DNA from: Vanessa cardui
Taxonomy: Eukaryota > Arthropoda > Insecta > Lepidoptera > Nymphalidae
Direction: 5' to 3'
Length of the DNA stretch: 64,000 nucleotides
Assembly: GCF_905220365.1 (NCBI RefSeq)
Contig: NC_061129.1
Location: 14,012,803 to 14,076,802 of the forward strand
A model generated the notes under the pieces. That model was not told where the DNA came from. It made no database searches and saw only the letters and a program-made list of their open reading frames with translations. A program made the position numbers and the translations under genes. This document shows positions 11,041-20,915 of the stretch, piece after piece. Position 1 is the first letter of the stretch, and the number at the start of each line of letters is the position of its first letter.

Positions 11041-11408
11041 TAAACTTTGATTTTGGTATTGATAGTGTATTGCTTGAAAATATTTGATGACTAGTGAAAA
11101 ATATTTGAGTTAATACATTGTATCTTTTAAAGCCTTATTCTATAATGTTGTATTCGAATAGAAACCGCGTCGTAAATAAAAACAGATTTTATTGATAAAG
11201 CGAGTTGGAGAGACCGTTTAAAGTTATACGTTTATAGTGTCTCACTTTAGTAATAACTCGATAGTGAAATAAAATAGTTAGAGTACCAAATGAATAAGAT
11301 ATACAGAAACACTAGACAATCGATCTATTAGGAACTCGAACCTCACTGCAGAATACGGTCGTGAAATGTTATGTGAATTGTCCCTGATATATTTTTGATG
11401 TTATATGT
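11041..11408. other. AT-rich non-coding DNA
   Basis: Nothing recognised. Confidence 0.5.
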
Positions 11409-11608
11409 AGAGAAATGGGCAAATGAGCCACCTGATGGTAGGTGGTTACCATCGCCCGTAGACAATGTCACCACTAACCTTGGAAACTAAGATTTTATTA
11501 TATTTGTGTCCGTATTTACACTGGCTCACTCACCCTTAAAACCGTCACTGCACTGACGTTTTGCGGTAGAACATCTGATAAGTTTGTGGTACCTACCCAG
11601 ACTTAGAA
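11409..11608 (+). mobile_element. REP-D repeat, shortened
   Basis: Shows GAGCCACCTGATGGTAGGTG, ACCACTAACCTTGGAAACTA, TTACACTGGCTCACTCACCC, TTTTGCGGTAGAACATCTGA and GGTACCTACCCAGACTTAG in REP-D order. It lacks the central TTAACCATTCC-like segment. Confidence 0.75.
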
Positions 11609-12889
11609 AATTAAGTGCCTTAATTGGTTGATTTATACTGCCATAATGAAGACATACTTATATAATAAAATCTCTTGCATGTTTATACGATAACATTGTT
11701 CATTTCAAATCAGATAAACTTTAATATTTATTTCTTAAGATAACGCATACTTTTTGTTATTCAAGTATGCTCAATAGCTAATATTCTTCATTACCAAACA
11801 CTCTTAACAAATACTAATAGTTTTGTATACATATAGGCACTACTCTCCTTTGCCTTTGCTTCCGATATTGTATCAGACTTTTGTGATAACAATCAGGACC
11901 GATCTCAACTTACTGAGATATTGTACAAGTAATATATTAATAATATATTAATTCTAAGTCGTCCAAATCCCGAGAGTTGATTACAATTGGTATTTCTGTA
12001 ACAGGATGTTTTATAAACGCCGAGTCTTATAAAAAGGAGGCATCTGATCATTGTGGCCCTTTGAATGGTGATCAAGCGACAAAGACGCTTAAAAATACAC
12101 TTTAATGTACAATTTTATACATACCACCCACACTACTTATAAATTTTCTTATTACGAATGCAGTATAGTTCAAAATTAGTTGAGAAATAACAAATACGTC
12201 CGCAACCGTGCATGGGTTCATAAGATACAGTATAATAATGTTATTTGACTCTTTGAAACGTGTGGGATGATCACAGCCTATTCTGTGTTAAGAAGCAGGC
12301 ATAAAATTGTTTTCATAGTAACATAAATAGGCAAGCGAGGTCTGAATTCATTGTTATTTTATTTAAATTCAAGTGTCCGTGTATGGAAGAAAATTAAACG
12401 GTACATTTAGGTGCTAAAGACTTTATAAATATAATGAAGATGAAAATATTTGAATAAGTATTAACGTCAATCAAAACAAATGCAAGCGGTGATGATGGAA
12501 TCAATGAATTTAAATTAAATACAAGAATTACGAGAGCAATGCTTCCAATTTTGAAAAGATCATAGTTTTGGTTATCATATAATAGATGGTTATCACCCAA
12601 TCAGTAACGACGATTAAAACCGATACAAAGATGTCTGCTAGTTTTATGATACCGACAGGACTGCATTCCAGAATCGGGCAGACGGTGCGACGCCAGCGCA
12701 TACACGCACACATATAAACAAAAGGTCCCATACCGTGTAGTTAGAAATTTTATAAATTTGTAAAGTTCAATAGAATACAATATTAAGTATCGCATGTAAT
12801 TAAATCAATGAAGTGAAGATGTTTAACATATTTATCACGAAAATTACAACAACTTTAACATAAATATAGAGCAATTATGTTTCTTAAGC
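11609..12889. other. AT-rich non-coding DNA
   Basis: No gene. 11930-11956 is a tandem AATATATTAAT doublet. 12640-12725 is a small GC-richer patch (CGGGCAGACGGTGCGACGCC) crossed by two overlapping short minus-strand frames, neither protein-like. Confidence 0.45.
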
Positions 12890-13165
12890 TTTGTAAAGAC
12901 GTCAAAACCGTTACGGAAACGATTTTGAGACGTCCTTGTATTGGGAACTATTTCCATGTTGACCAAAAATTGGACCCTAAAGGACCCCTCAATAACGCAG
13001 TTTACCACAAAACTAAACACTGTAACTAAGCAGAAGCCACCCCTTTGTTAACAACAATGGATTGTAAATTTATTTCCAAATAAAGCAATGTATAGATTTA
13101 ACCGTATCCCGAATGTGTTAAAAACAATCAGTCTGCAGCCCCCCACAGATCACAATCGTTGATGA
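12890..13165. promoter_or_regulatory. island with paired Sox-like sites
   Basis: A moderately GC-richer block. CTTTGTT (13043-13049) and ACAATGG (13054-13060) are two Sox-type sites facing each other around a TTAAC core. GACGTC appears near 12899 and GAGACGTCC near 12929. No repeat explains it. The regulatory role is inferred. Confidence 0.22.
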
Positions 13166-13439
13166 TAGTCGAAGCTATAGAACGCTTCAACAAAAAATAT
13201 TTTGCCTACGAATTCTTGACTAATTTAATTGTAACTGTTGCTTTCTACAAATTATTTTTTACTACAGAAGAACAAGTTTGTGTAAGGACAGTTCCTTTAC
13301 ATTTGCAAGTTTTTGTTCATGTTTCTGTTGGATAATCAAATTTTAAGATTAATACAGGGTATTAAGGTTCAAAATTACATGACCGACCGTGTTCAATAAC
13401 TTTGTGCGACGATGTATTATGTATTATTTTCATTTTTTC

Positions 13440-13670
13440 ATCCGTAAAGGATCATTACCGTGCATTGTTGGATAATTTCACGCATTTGGCGACACTGCGG
13501 GCGTTTCGGACGAGAATTTAGCGGGAATTTCTGTTTTTAAAGGACTGTCTGAATAAGGGCACGTATTGTTGGTCACAATTTTAGTGTTCAAAGTGTCGCC
13601 TTTGTGATTCACATTCTTCGGAATAATGCACAATGTCGGTCGTCCACTGTGACTAATTCTTTATAAAGAC
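13440..13670. promoter_or_regulatory. GC-richer island with kappa-B-like site
   Basis: Contains TTTGGCGACACTGCGG, then TTTAGCGGGAATTTCTG. The latter includes GGGAATTTCT (13523-13532), one base from a Rel/Dorsal consensus, and overlaps an E2F-like GCGGGAA. Further CpGs follow. This is not a recognised repeat. Low-confidence enhancer candidate. Confidence 0.25.
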
Positions 13671-13799
13671 ATGCTTAAAACAATTCTTTGGTTTTGGTTA
13701 AATGAGGTTCGGCTGTGGATATCGTAAATCTAAATTACTGTTATAATTGTGACAATCTTTGTGGTGTCGATTTACGTAACACGATAACATATCTCAATT

Positions 13800-13992
13800 T
13801 CAACAACAAACAACAACAGTAGAAAGTAGCCATATGCAGGTTTCCTCACGATGTTTTCCTTCGTTGCCAAGCACGAGATCAATTACAATAAATACAAATT
13901 TATCACATGAATATTCAGCGGTGCTTGCCTAGGTTTGAACCCGCAACCATCGGTTAAGATGCACGCGTTCAAACCAATGGGCCGTCTCGGCT
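13800..13992 (-). mobile_element. SINE-M copy with internal deletion
   Basis: On the minus strand the head is complete (AGCCGAGACGGCCCATTGGT, B-box region GGTTCAAACC). The body runs to GAGGAAACCTGCATATGG and then jumps to the CTGTTGTTGTTTGTTGTTG tail at 13801-13820. The middle and 3' body found at 6790-6915 are missing, so tail and head are joined. Confidence 0.8.
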
Positions 13993-14069
13993 ATCTCAAT
14001 TTATTATAATATAAGTCACTATTAAAGCGACAAACAACAATTCGTTATTTATTTTTTTCTAAATAATAG

Positions 14070-14245
14070 CGGGAATTGCTCGTGACTCGCAAGCTGCATT
14101 CAAAATTTTTGTATAAAACGCTATAATCCACGGAGACTATTGTAGTTCGGCAGGTGTGACCCTGCTAATAAATCTACAACAATTAGGTACACAATGCTGC
14201 GTGTGCAGCCAAGGTGCGTTTGTATTGACCAATTGAGCACTTTGT
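14070..14245. promoter_or_regulatory. GC-richer island, weak regulatory candidate
   Basis: Contains GGGAATTGCTCGTGACTCGC, TTCGGCAGGTGTGACCCTGC and GTGCGTGTGCAGCC-like sequence, including a CAGGTG E-box at 14148-14153. No coding frame or known repeat. Confidence 0.2.
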
Positions 14246-15995
14246 GCAACAAAGTGAGATATTTTGTGTTATTTGTAGCTAAATATATTTATTACTAATT
14301 TATAGTATCGTTTGAGTTAATTTAGTACATCTTGGGTTATACGATATACTACTTAAGATAAGATACTTTCTTGTCACTGACCCACGCATTTATTTATTGT
14401 ACAGAAAATCTTTTTAAATCGTGTACTTAAAATTACTCAAATAGATCAATAAAATAGGAGAGAGTTTGTTTCGAAAAAAAATATAGGTAAATTCAAATTT
14501 ATAAAAAATATTTTTATAACTAAGATAGAAAATTTTATAAATTTTATAATAAGATAGAAAACAGAAGGTATTTTGGATATTATTAGATATTGTTTATAAT
14601 TATTATTCATTATGAGAAGTTTAGCAAAATTTCACAAAGAACATTCAAAATTGAAACATAATGTTTATGTTTTAATTATCTATTAATTAATTATTTATTA
14701 CGAATAATTAATGATATTCAAGTAATAAATAGGAGTAAGTAAATGCAAAAAAATAAAATTTTGGTAAAGAAACTGCATCAATAAAAACAGTTGACTATGA
14801 ATAATACCAATATACCTTGTTAGGTAAAATTCCTGGAAAAGATGCCGCTTTTCAATTTCATGAGGATTTCTGCCAGTATACTCTATAGTAAGCCTCGTAA
14901 AAGAACTTCTTTCCTATAATAATCAACAACAACTTACCAATTAAAAAGGAGAAAAGGACATTAAAATAAATCAGATGATTATATAAGGAACCGTATCAAC
15001 AGCAGCAATAAATATATCTTAAAATCATGTTTCCTAACAAAATCCTTTAATAGCACAATAAGAAGAAAGAACTTCTATACATTATATTAATACAGAGGGC
15101 TGTTGCATTCGAATAAAATAAACTTTATTCCATAAGGAATAACAAGTAAAAATCTTAAAACGACAATGAGATTTAACAAGCACGAATAAAATATCGACTT
15201 TCATCTGACCATTTTGTTTAAATCTATCAACAAAGATTTAAGGTTTCCTATTCGCTCGTAATAAGACTTAAATTTGGTTGTTTTTTAGGAGTCACATGTC
15301 TTGTTAAATTGGTCATGGTGCCTTTTATATCGAACTAAGGTTTTTCGTATAATCGAGATCGGGTAGAATTGAAAATATGGAACGTCTCCCGGGAAAACTT
15401 GAGGTGCAGGTGATAACGATGTTGTGTTTGTTCGGTTATGTTTTCATTTCATTGATCCTCTTTCGTTACGTATAATGTTTTTGATTCAGTTTCATTTGTC
15501 GCGAACAAGATTTATGGATATGAAATATTTAATAGAATCTCTGAAATATTTGATGACTTGTGATGGATTCTGGGCAATTATAATGTTGGTAATAGAAAAG
15601 AAATTAAGACCCTGTAAATATCCACTAATGCGCTCTTCTTTGGCCAAGAAGATTTGTAGTTTATTCTATCCTTTCATTAATTTTCCCCGCAAAGTTTTTC
15701 TTCAATGAAACCTGGATGGATCATTTCGGCTATTGTGAAACCTACTTAATTATAAGGAAGTCCTTCTTATCGATTTCAGCCAGTGCTATTTGAGAGCATT
15801 TTAGTGTAAGAGTAAATGGAAGATCAGACGCACTACTTCCTTACTGTCATATTCTGATGGAACGGCAATTGTCTGAATTAGGTGCATTACACAAAACATA
15901 AAGTACTTTCCTAAAGCGTGAGAGAAATACTGCTTCCATCCTTCCCTTTGGTTGCCAATAACCATGAAGGCAGAAACATGAAACGCACTACAATA
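14246..15995. other. AT-rich non-coding DNA
   Basis: No gene. The 94-codon + strand frame at 15424-15708 is rich in Phe, Leu, Ile and Lys and shows no domain. 14480-14570 has a repeated TTTATAAATTTTATAA-like low-complexity patch. 15115-15135 (AATAAAATAAACTTTATTCC) looks like the A-rich end of an old retroposon. Confidence 0.45.
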
Positions 15996-15999
15996 TATA

Positions 16000-16017
16000 A
16001 GTACTGTATACAGTACT
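16000..16017. repeat. 18-bp perfect palindrome
   Basis: AGTACTGTATACAGTACT reads identically on both strands. It is flanked by further TACTGTATAAG repeats. Confidence 0.8.
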
Positions 16018-16154
16018 GTATAAGTTTAATATAATTTTATGTAATGATAAAAATAAAATTAATGAATTCCATTATTGGAGTATAAGTGTGGAAAAGGTTT
16101 TCCGACATCAGCATAAAAAATATTGCCAACAATGCCTGACCTTTTCTCCTACAG

Positions 16155-16178
16155 ACATTTGGGATCGGGGTTGTTACG
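16155..16178 (+). other. possible 24-bp micro-exon
   Basis: A 24-bp segment lies between a strong acceptor tract (CCTTTTCTCCTACAG, ending 16154) and a perfect donor GTAAGT (16179-16184). The length is a multiple of three and no frame has a stop. Chance pairs of this kind do occur in the window (an 11-bp pair is seen at 44415), so confidence is low. Confidence 0.15.
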
Positions 16179-16434
16179 GTAAGTGTGTTGATTTCGATAC
16201 TGAATTTGAAAAATAATTATGTGTCCTATTAAATTAGGTAAAGTCAATCACTTGATGTCAAAGAAAGGCTTCAGCGTGTAAGCTGCTCATCACATGGTTT
16301 TTTAATCCTGCGAGTATTTATTGGAATATATCTTGAGACACTTCAACTTTTTTCTTCGATGTTTTGTCTTTTTAAATAAACTTCAAATTGCTAGTCCATA
16401 TTTGAACCAATAGAATTGGTTGTAGTTACAGCAT

Positions 16435-16545
16435 TGTTCGTTGATAGGTCTATAGGTACCTATTTAAAAATTGGTTGAATGCAAGTAATTGTTCATTGAT
16501 AGGTCTGATAGATGATAGGTACCTATTTAAAAGTAGGTTGAATCC
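16435..16545 (+). repeat. tandem duplication, unit about 50-55 bp
   Basis: GTTCGTTGATAGGTC...ATAGGTACCTATTTAAAAAT (16436-16483) is repeated as GTTCATTGATAGGTC...ATAGGTACCTATTTAAAAGT (16491-16545). The second unit has an extra GATAGATG insertion. Each unit contains the palindrome ATAGGTACCTAT. Confidence 0.8.
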
Positions 16546-16559
16546 AAATAACGTTAATG

Positions 16560-16800
16560 CGAGTCGAAAATTTCAAGTACTTTTCTGATAGAATCAACAC
16601 GCGGCCTCCTTAGAGTGCTGTCGCGATTTTGATAATGTTTTCCCCCTTATAAGAAACCGCGTTTGAATACGAAGTGAAATTTAGTTTACCGAAAGTTGCC
16701 TTTCGATTCGGTGAAGTTATAGATTGTTACTGCTTGAAGGGTTAGTCTGATTCGGCCCTTTGTTAACAAACTTTTATTTATCGACGTCCATTTATACCTG
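16560..16800. promoter_or_regulatory. GC-richer island with HNF1/Sox-like palindrome
   Basis: Contains CACGCGGCCTCC, a CCGAAAGTTGCC / CGATTCGGTGAAG pair, and a 12-bp perfect palindrome TTTGTTAACAAA at 16759-16770. Not a recognised repeat and without a coherent coding frame. Candidate enhancer by composition and motif content only. Confidence 0.22.
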
Positions 16801-17230
16801 AAAAATATATTCATAGTATGTTAAGTAACTCTTTTGATTAACTCAATATTATTTAACCTATTATGGGTTAGTCTTGAGAGTTCTTTTTTTTATTATATAA
16901 GTATTAAAAAGTATTTTGTTTTAATAGTCTAAACTTACAGCTGGTGAAACTGCACAGCGCAGCTATACACTAGATTCTCTTCCAAAACGCGTTTATATCT
17001 TCTAGTATGAGTTTTATACATAGTAATTTAGTATTTCTTCCAGCCAGTATTACAGTGAAATACAAATACTGTAAGTTTATTCATTTGTTGATGTTTATAT
17101 TTACACGATTTATATTATTGTCTTGTTATACTTAATGAACTTAACTATTTCTAATAGTTATTTAAATATAAAATAGTACGAGATAATTTGGCTGTTAATT
17201 TCAAGATGATCTCATTTTTTTACTGGAAAA
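16801..17230. other. AT-rich non-coding DNA
   Basis: Nothing recognised. Confidence 0.5.
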
Positions 17231-17231
17231 A

Positions 17232-17280
17232 CTCCTCTACCCCTTTTTTCCCACGTGACGTGGACGAGGAGAGGGGAGAG
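17232..17280. promoter_or_regulatory. E-box/CRE palindrome inside a purine-pyrimidine inverted repeat
   Basis: CCACGTGACGTGG at 17251-17263 is a perfect 13-bp palindrome that overlaps a CACGTG E-box with a TGACGTG CRE-like site. It is flanked by CTCCTC (17232-17237) and its complement GAGGAG (17266-17271). CACGTG/ACGTG is the core bound by bHLH and bHLH-PAS factors (established). Use as such a site here is inference. Confidence 0.35.
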
Positions 17281-18249
17281 TGATTGAAAAAAATCTGATA
17301 ACGAAGCCAAGATAGGTCAATCGTTTTCATTTATTTTTCCAGTCTAACACATAAAACTTACACAAACTTACTTGATGATTATTTATTACTCTGAGATCGA
17401 CAAATATTATTATAATTATTATTATTATAAAAAACTGTCTGTGTGATCATAATGATTTATGGCCTCGGCCGTCTTTGTTTAAAGCTAAGCTACATGCGTT
17501 CCCACACACTAAATCATTTTCAATCGAAATAAACAAGTTTGCTCAATGCTTCAACCTTTAGCAGGACATAAAATTAATAACAAAAGACACTTGACACACC
17601 ATCTCCACGAACCACACGAACAGTCTTCGAATGATATCAATTATTAAAAACCCCGGCTAACCATACCTTAACTCCTTTTGAAGGATCAAGTAATAATGGG
17701 TAACGACCATTTAATAAAATGAGTTATAAGACAGAAATTGTTATCACGTAGGCTGAGACGTCGTTACAAACAATAAAAGTAATTTTTACGACTGGCAACC
17801 CTTTGGGTTAATAAATTAAAAAGTTTAAAGGGCTTAAACAATACCACTTCACCCTGTAACGGAGATCTGAGTTTTGTCACCCCTAGGTTTGTGTTAGGGC
17901 TACCAACGAATTCAATTTTTATTATATATTAGGTATCTTAAAATCGGCTTGAATATACCATAATTTTATTTTGAAGATTATCATAATTCATATATTTTTT
18001 TAATATTAAAAAAAATAAAAAATTATCATATATTATTACTACACATTGTTTTATTTTTAGTACTAACAAGAAGTTCAATCAATGATGATTTTTTAACATA
18101 CGAGTACATAATTATTAAGTATCTTATATCTTAGGATGTTCAACCCTAGTATTAGGGTTGCGACTGATTGGGTGCGTACACAAGTTTTGTCGAGTACCCT
18201 AAATTAATTTTTGAGAACAAAATGCATTAGCGAATGAAGCTTTTTTTCA
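17281..18249. other. AT-rich non-coding DNA
   Basis: No gene. An (ATT)n-like microsatellite lies at about 17405-17430. AGTATTAGGGTTGCG-type phrases near 17895 and 18150 are related to each other (GTTAGGGCTACCAACG and ATTAGGGTTGCGACTG), possibly an old repeat. Confidence 0.45.
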
Positions 18250-18330
18250 TTGTTTAGGGTTGTCCCATAATTTACGCGCCAAACTCGATTCGAGTCGTTT
18301 TAAGCGATGGGGCGGATGATGCATGTTAGT
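18250..18330. promoter_or_regulatory. small GC-richer island
   Basis: Contains ACGCGCCAAACTCGATTCGA and AGCGATGGGGCGGATGATGC. TCGATTCGAGTCG includes a short palindrome. No repeat is recognised. Weak candidate. Confidence 0.15.
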
Positions 18331-18986
18331 TGCAAAACTATTTGAAGAGTTTTAAAATAAAATAAAGGTCTTTATTCCACACACAATATGAGTCAAAATT
18401 GCTTGCTTTGCTCAATCTTAATGGCAATACGTTGTATAAAATACATTTTCTTGTCAGCTCTATGATTTATGTCCTTCAATTGTCTATAGATGAATGCGTG
18501 TAAAGAGAATATTTCTATTTGTGTCTGTATGGTTTTTTATATATTTATGTGCGGGTTTACATTTAATTTGCCATTGTGTGCGGCATTTATGGCGTGGAAT
18601 TTGAGTGAGCTAAGAGTTATCACTGACAATAAGATTTGATTGCAAATCTTAGTTCTCTATGCTTTTTTAAATATGCTTGTTATTGAATGCAAATTTTGTT
18701 TGGAGATTGGTTCAAACATTGGTTGTTTTAGACTGTATTAACCCATCATTTTAATGTTACACACAGCTATGAAACAAATAATTGTTTATTCTGATTTTTT
18801 TTTTATTGATTGGTTATTTTTATACTTAATATATGTGCTTCAGTTTATAAGTAACTTTCTAAACAATTAATTTATATGTATATATCACAACTAGAATATT
18901 AAAAAAGAATTACTTTACACTCCAATCGGTACGAAATTGCTTTTTCTTTAAAAAACAGCAAATCAGCAATAGCAATCGATTCATTT
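18331..18986. other. AT-rich non-coding DNA
   Basis: 18350-18385 (AAAATAAAATAAAGGTCTTT then ATTCCACACAC) resembles the A-rich end of an old retroposon. Otherwise nothing. Confidence 0.45.
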
Positions 18987-19020
18987 AATAAAACGACATA
19001 CGATTCTATGTCGTTTTATT
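18987..19020. repeat. 14-bp perfect inverted repeat
   Basis: AATAAAACGACATA, loop CGATTC, then TATGTCGTTTTATT. All 14 positions pair. Confidence 0.85.
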
Positions 19021-19179
19021 CTATTTGAATTTAAAAAGAAACAATGCATAATTTTGAAAACAAGCAAACAAAAACGCGTGCCGCATAACAAAACGTAACA
19101 TTTAATTGAATAATAAATGAAATCACGAATGGAATTAACATTCACGTCGATATTTACAAGTTATTAAAAAATAAAAAAC

Positions 19180-19410
19180 TTTTACAAAGCATTTACCGGC
19201 GATTCGCAAACAGCCATATTGTTTCCGAAGCATCAGCTGTGTACATTCAAGCACAAAAGCGTAATGCCCCATTCTGTATTCATGAAGGATAATCCACACA
19301 ATAAACCGTGTGTGCGCCGATCAAAATAACTATAAAAATACAATAAGCAGCTTATACGTGTACCCTAATGTGTGCGCGACTGTCCGAGAACGGGACAGGG
19401 ATGTGTTAGA
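19180..19410. promoter_or_regulatory. GC-richer island, candidate enhancer
   Basis: A block with ACCGGCGATTCGCAAACAGC, AAGCATCAGCTGTGTAC (CAGCTG E-box), ACAATAAACCGTGTGTGCGC and TGTGCGCGACTGTCCGAGAA. CpG and G/C content rise well above the flanks. The 63-codon frame starting at 19372 has no protein-like feature. Confidence 0.25.
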
Positions 19411-19566
19411 GGGGGATGGGTGATCAACATGAATATTAATTGCTCGTTTGATTTTTGCCATTTTTGTTGCGTTTTTTATCAATTAACAAGGCTTTTCTTG
19501 TCCAACAAACGAGATGTGCTCGTGAATTTCTTCGTAACTTATATATTAATTAATCTTTCATAATTA

Positions 19567-19612
19567 ACCAACTTCAAAAAGGATATAAATTTGTTTGTAT
19601 TTTTTTTTTTTT
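19567..19612 (+). mobile_element. ELE-H 5'-end fragment
   Basis: ACCAACTTCAAAAAGGATAT followed by AAATTTGTTTGTA and poly-T reproduces the first 50 bp of the ELE-H copies at 48424 and 55195 (ACCGACTTCCAAAAGGAGGA, TTCGTCTGTA, poly-T). It is truncated after the poly-T. Confidence 0.55.
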
Positions 19613-20651
19613 CATGAAAAACAGAAAAATCACCCGTAAAAGGCGAAAGACCGATGGAAACTTTACATTGTTGCCAAAAGATTTATCGCTGTTAATTGTG
19701 GTTTTTATATTGTTATGTATACACTTGCGCACTCATATCTCCAAACGAGAATAGTTAGTACATTTAACGTATGAGCGATCGAGGAACCATCTAATGAGTA
19801 AGAACACATTAACATTTCTTATTCAGGTAAGGAAAACGATAGACCAATGCTTATGATTAATAATGACTCTTTATAACCTGAAAAAACTAATAATCCAACT
19901 TAAAAGAGCATAATTATATACAACTATAAAATTTATTATCGGTACAGATTAAAAAGAACAAACAGTAAACAATTTAAAGTTCGATTTCGAATTTCAAAAT
20001 TATTTCAAGATGGCCGTCTATTGTTGATTAAATTTAATTCGTATTGATTGAATATATCCTTTATAAAGGTTTTAAATTTAATTATTCTAAAAATAATAAT
20101 TGTATATCACATTAGATCCTTCAAAAAATGTCTACTATTACAAAAGTAGGTATACATATGCATGTATATTAATACCCATCATATGTAGTATTCAAATAAC
20201 GCAAAATTAAAATATAATTAAATTTACGGAGCGTAAAGCTTTAAAAAATGTGACCATATAAAGTAACGGAATATTGAATTTTACGATGTTTTTCTTCAAA
20301 TTATTTACTGTTTTGTAAACATGTTATAGCAGACCACAAAAAAGTCTTCCGTGCGACGAAGCATTAAGGGTAAGACTACATGATGCAAGTATGGTCCTTG
20401 TAATAAAATTCTAAATTTAAAAAACGTATTCATTATGTGTCAAATATATAAATTATTTTCTGTAAACATTTTAAAAATACTCTGTATTACTTAGAAACTT
20501 TTAAATTAGAATTCGAATGTATTCGATTGTTGCCAGTAATGAGACCAAAGACAATAATAATGGTAAACATTATCTAACTTGTATTATCAGTCCAAAGATG
20601 TTCTCTATAAATTTCATCCAATATTTTTATAACGCTTTAGTTTGAATTTGA
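19613..20651. other. AT-rich non-coding DNA
   Basis: No gene or repeat is recognised. Confidence 0.5.
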
Positions 20652-20915
20652 TTTTTACAGATGATAAAAAAAGCGTTGAGTTAATACCTGATGACTTCCA
20701 AACAGAATATATTAATTTAAGTAATTGTGTTAAACTAATTTGACTTTGTATTTTTTAAATATTGAAAAAGAGTAACTACTGAGTTTCTTGGCGGTTCGTC
20801 TCAATAGAATCTACTTTCCGAACCGGTGGTAGCTTCACTTAATTATAAAATGACGATTCAAAAATGCTTGTAAAAGCCTACTTCAATAAAGTTTATTTTG
20901 ATTTTGATTTAATTT
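20652..20915 (+). mobile_element. REP-F, LINE 3'-tail-like repeat
   Basis: Contains ACAGATGATAAAAAAAGCG, GAGTAACTACTGAGTTTCTT, TTCCGAACCGGTGGTAGCTT, AATGACGATTCAAAAATGCT and AAAGCCTACTTCAATAAAG, then ends in a TTTTGATTTTGATTT repeat. Such short 3' simple repeats are characteristic of some non-LTR retrotransposons (family knowledge). Only the 3' end is present, as expected from 5'-truncated insertion. Confidence 0.75.

Noticed and set aside
15424..15708. 94-codon + strand open frame
   Set aside because: Hydrophobic AT-type composition without a signal peptide or domain pattern.
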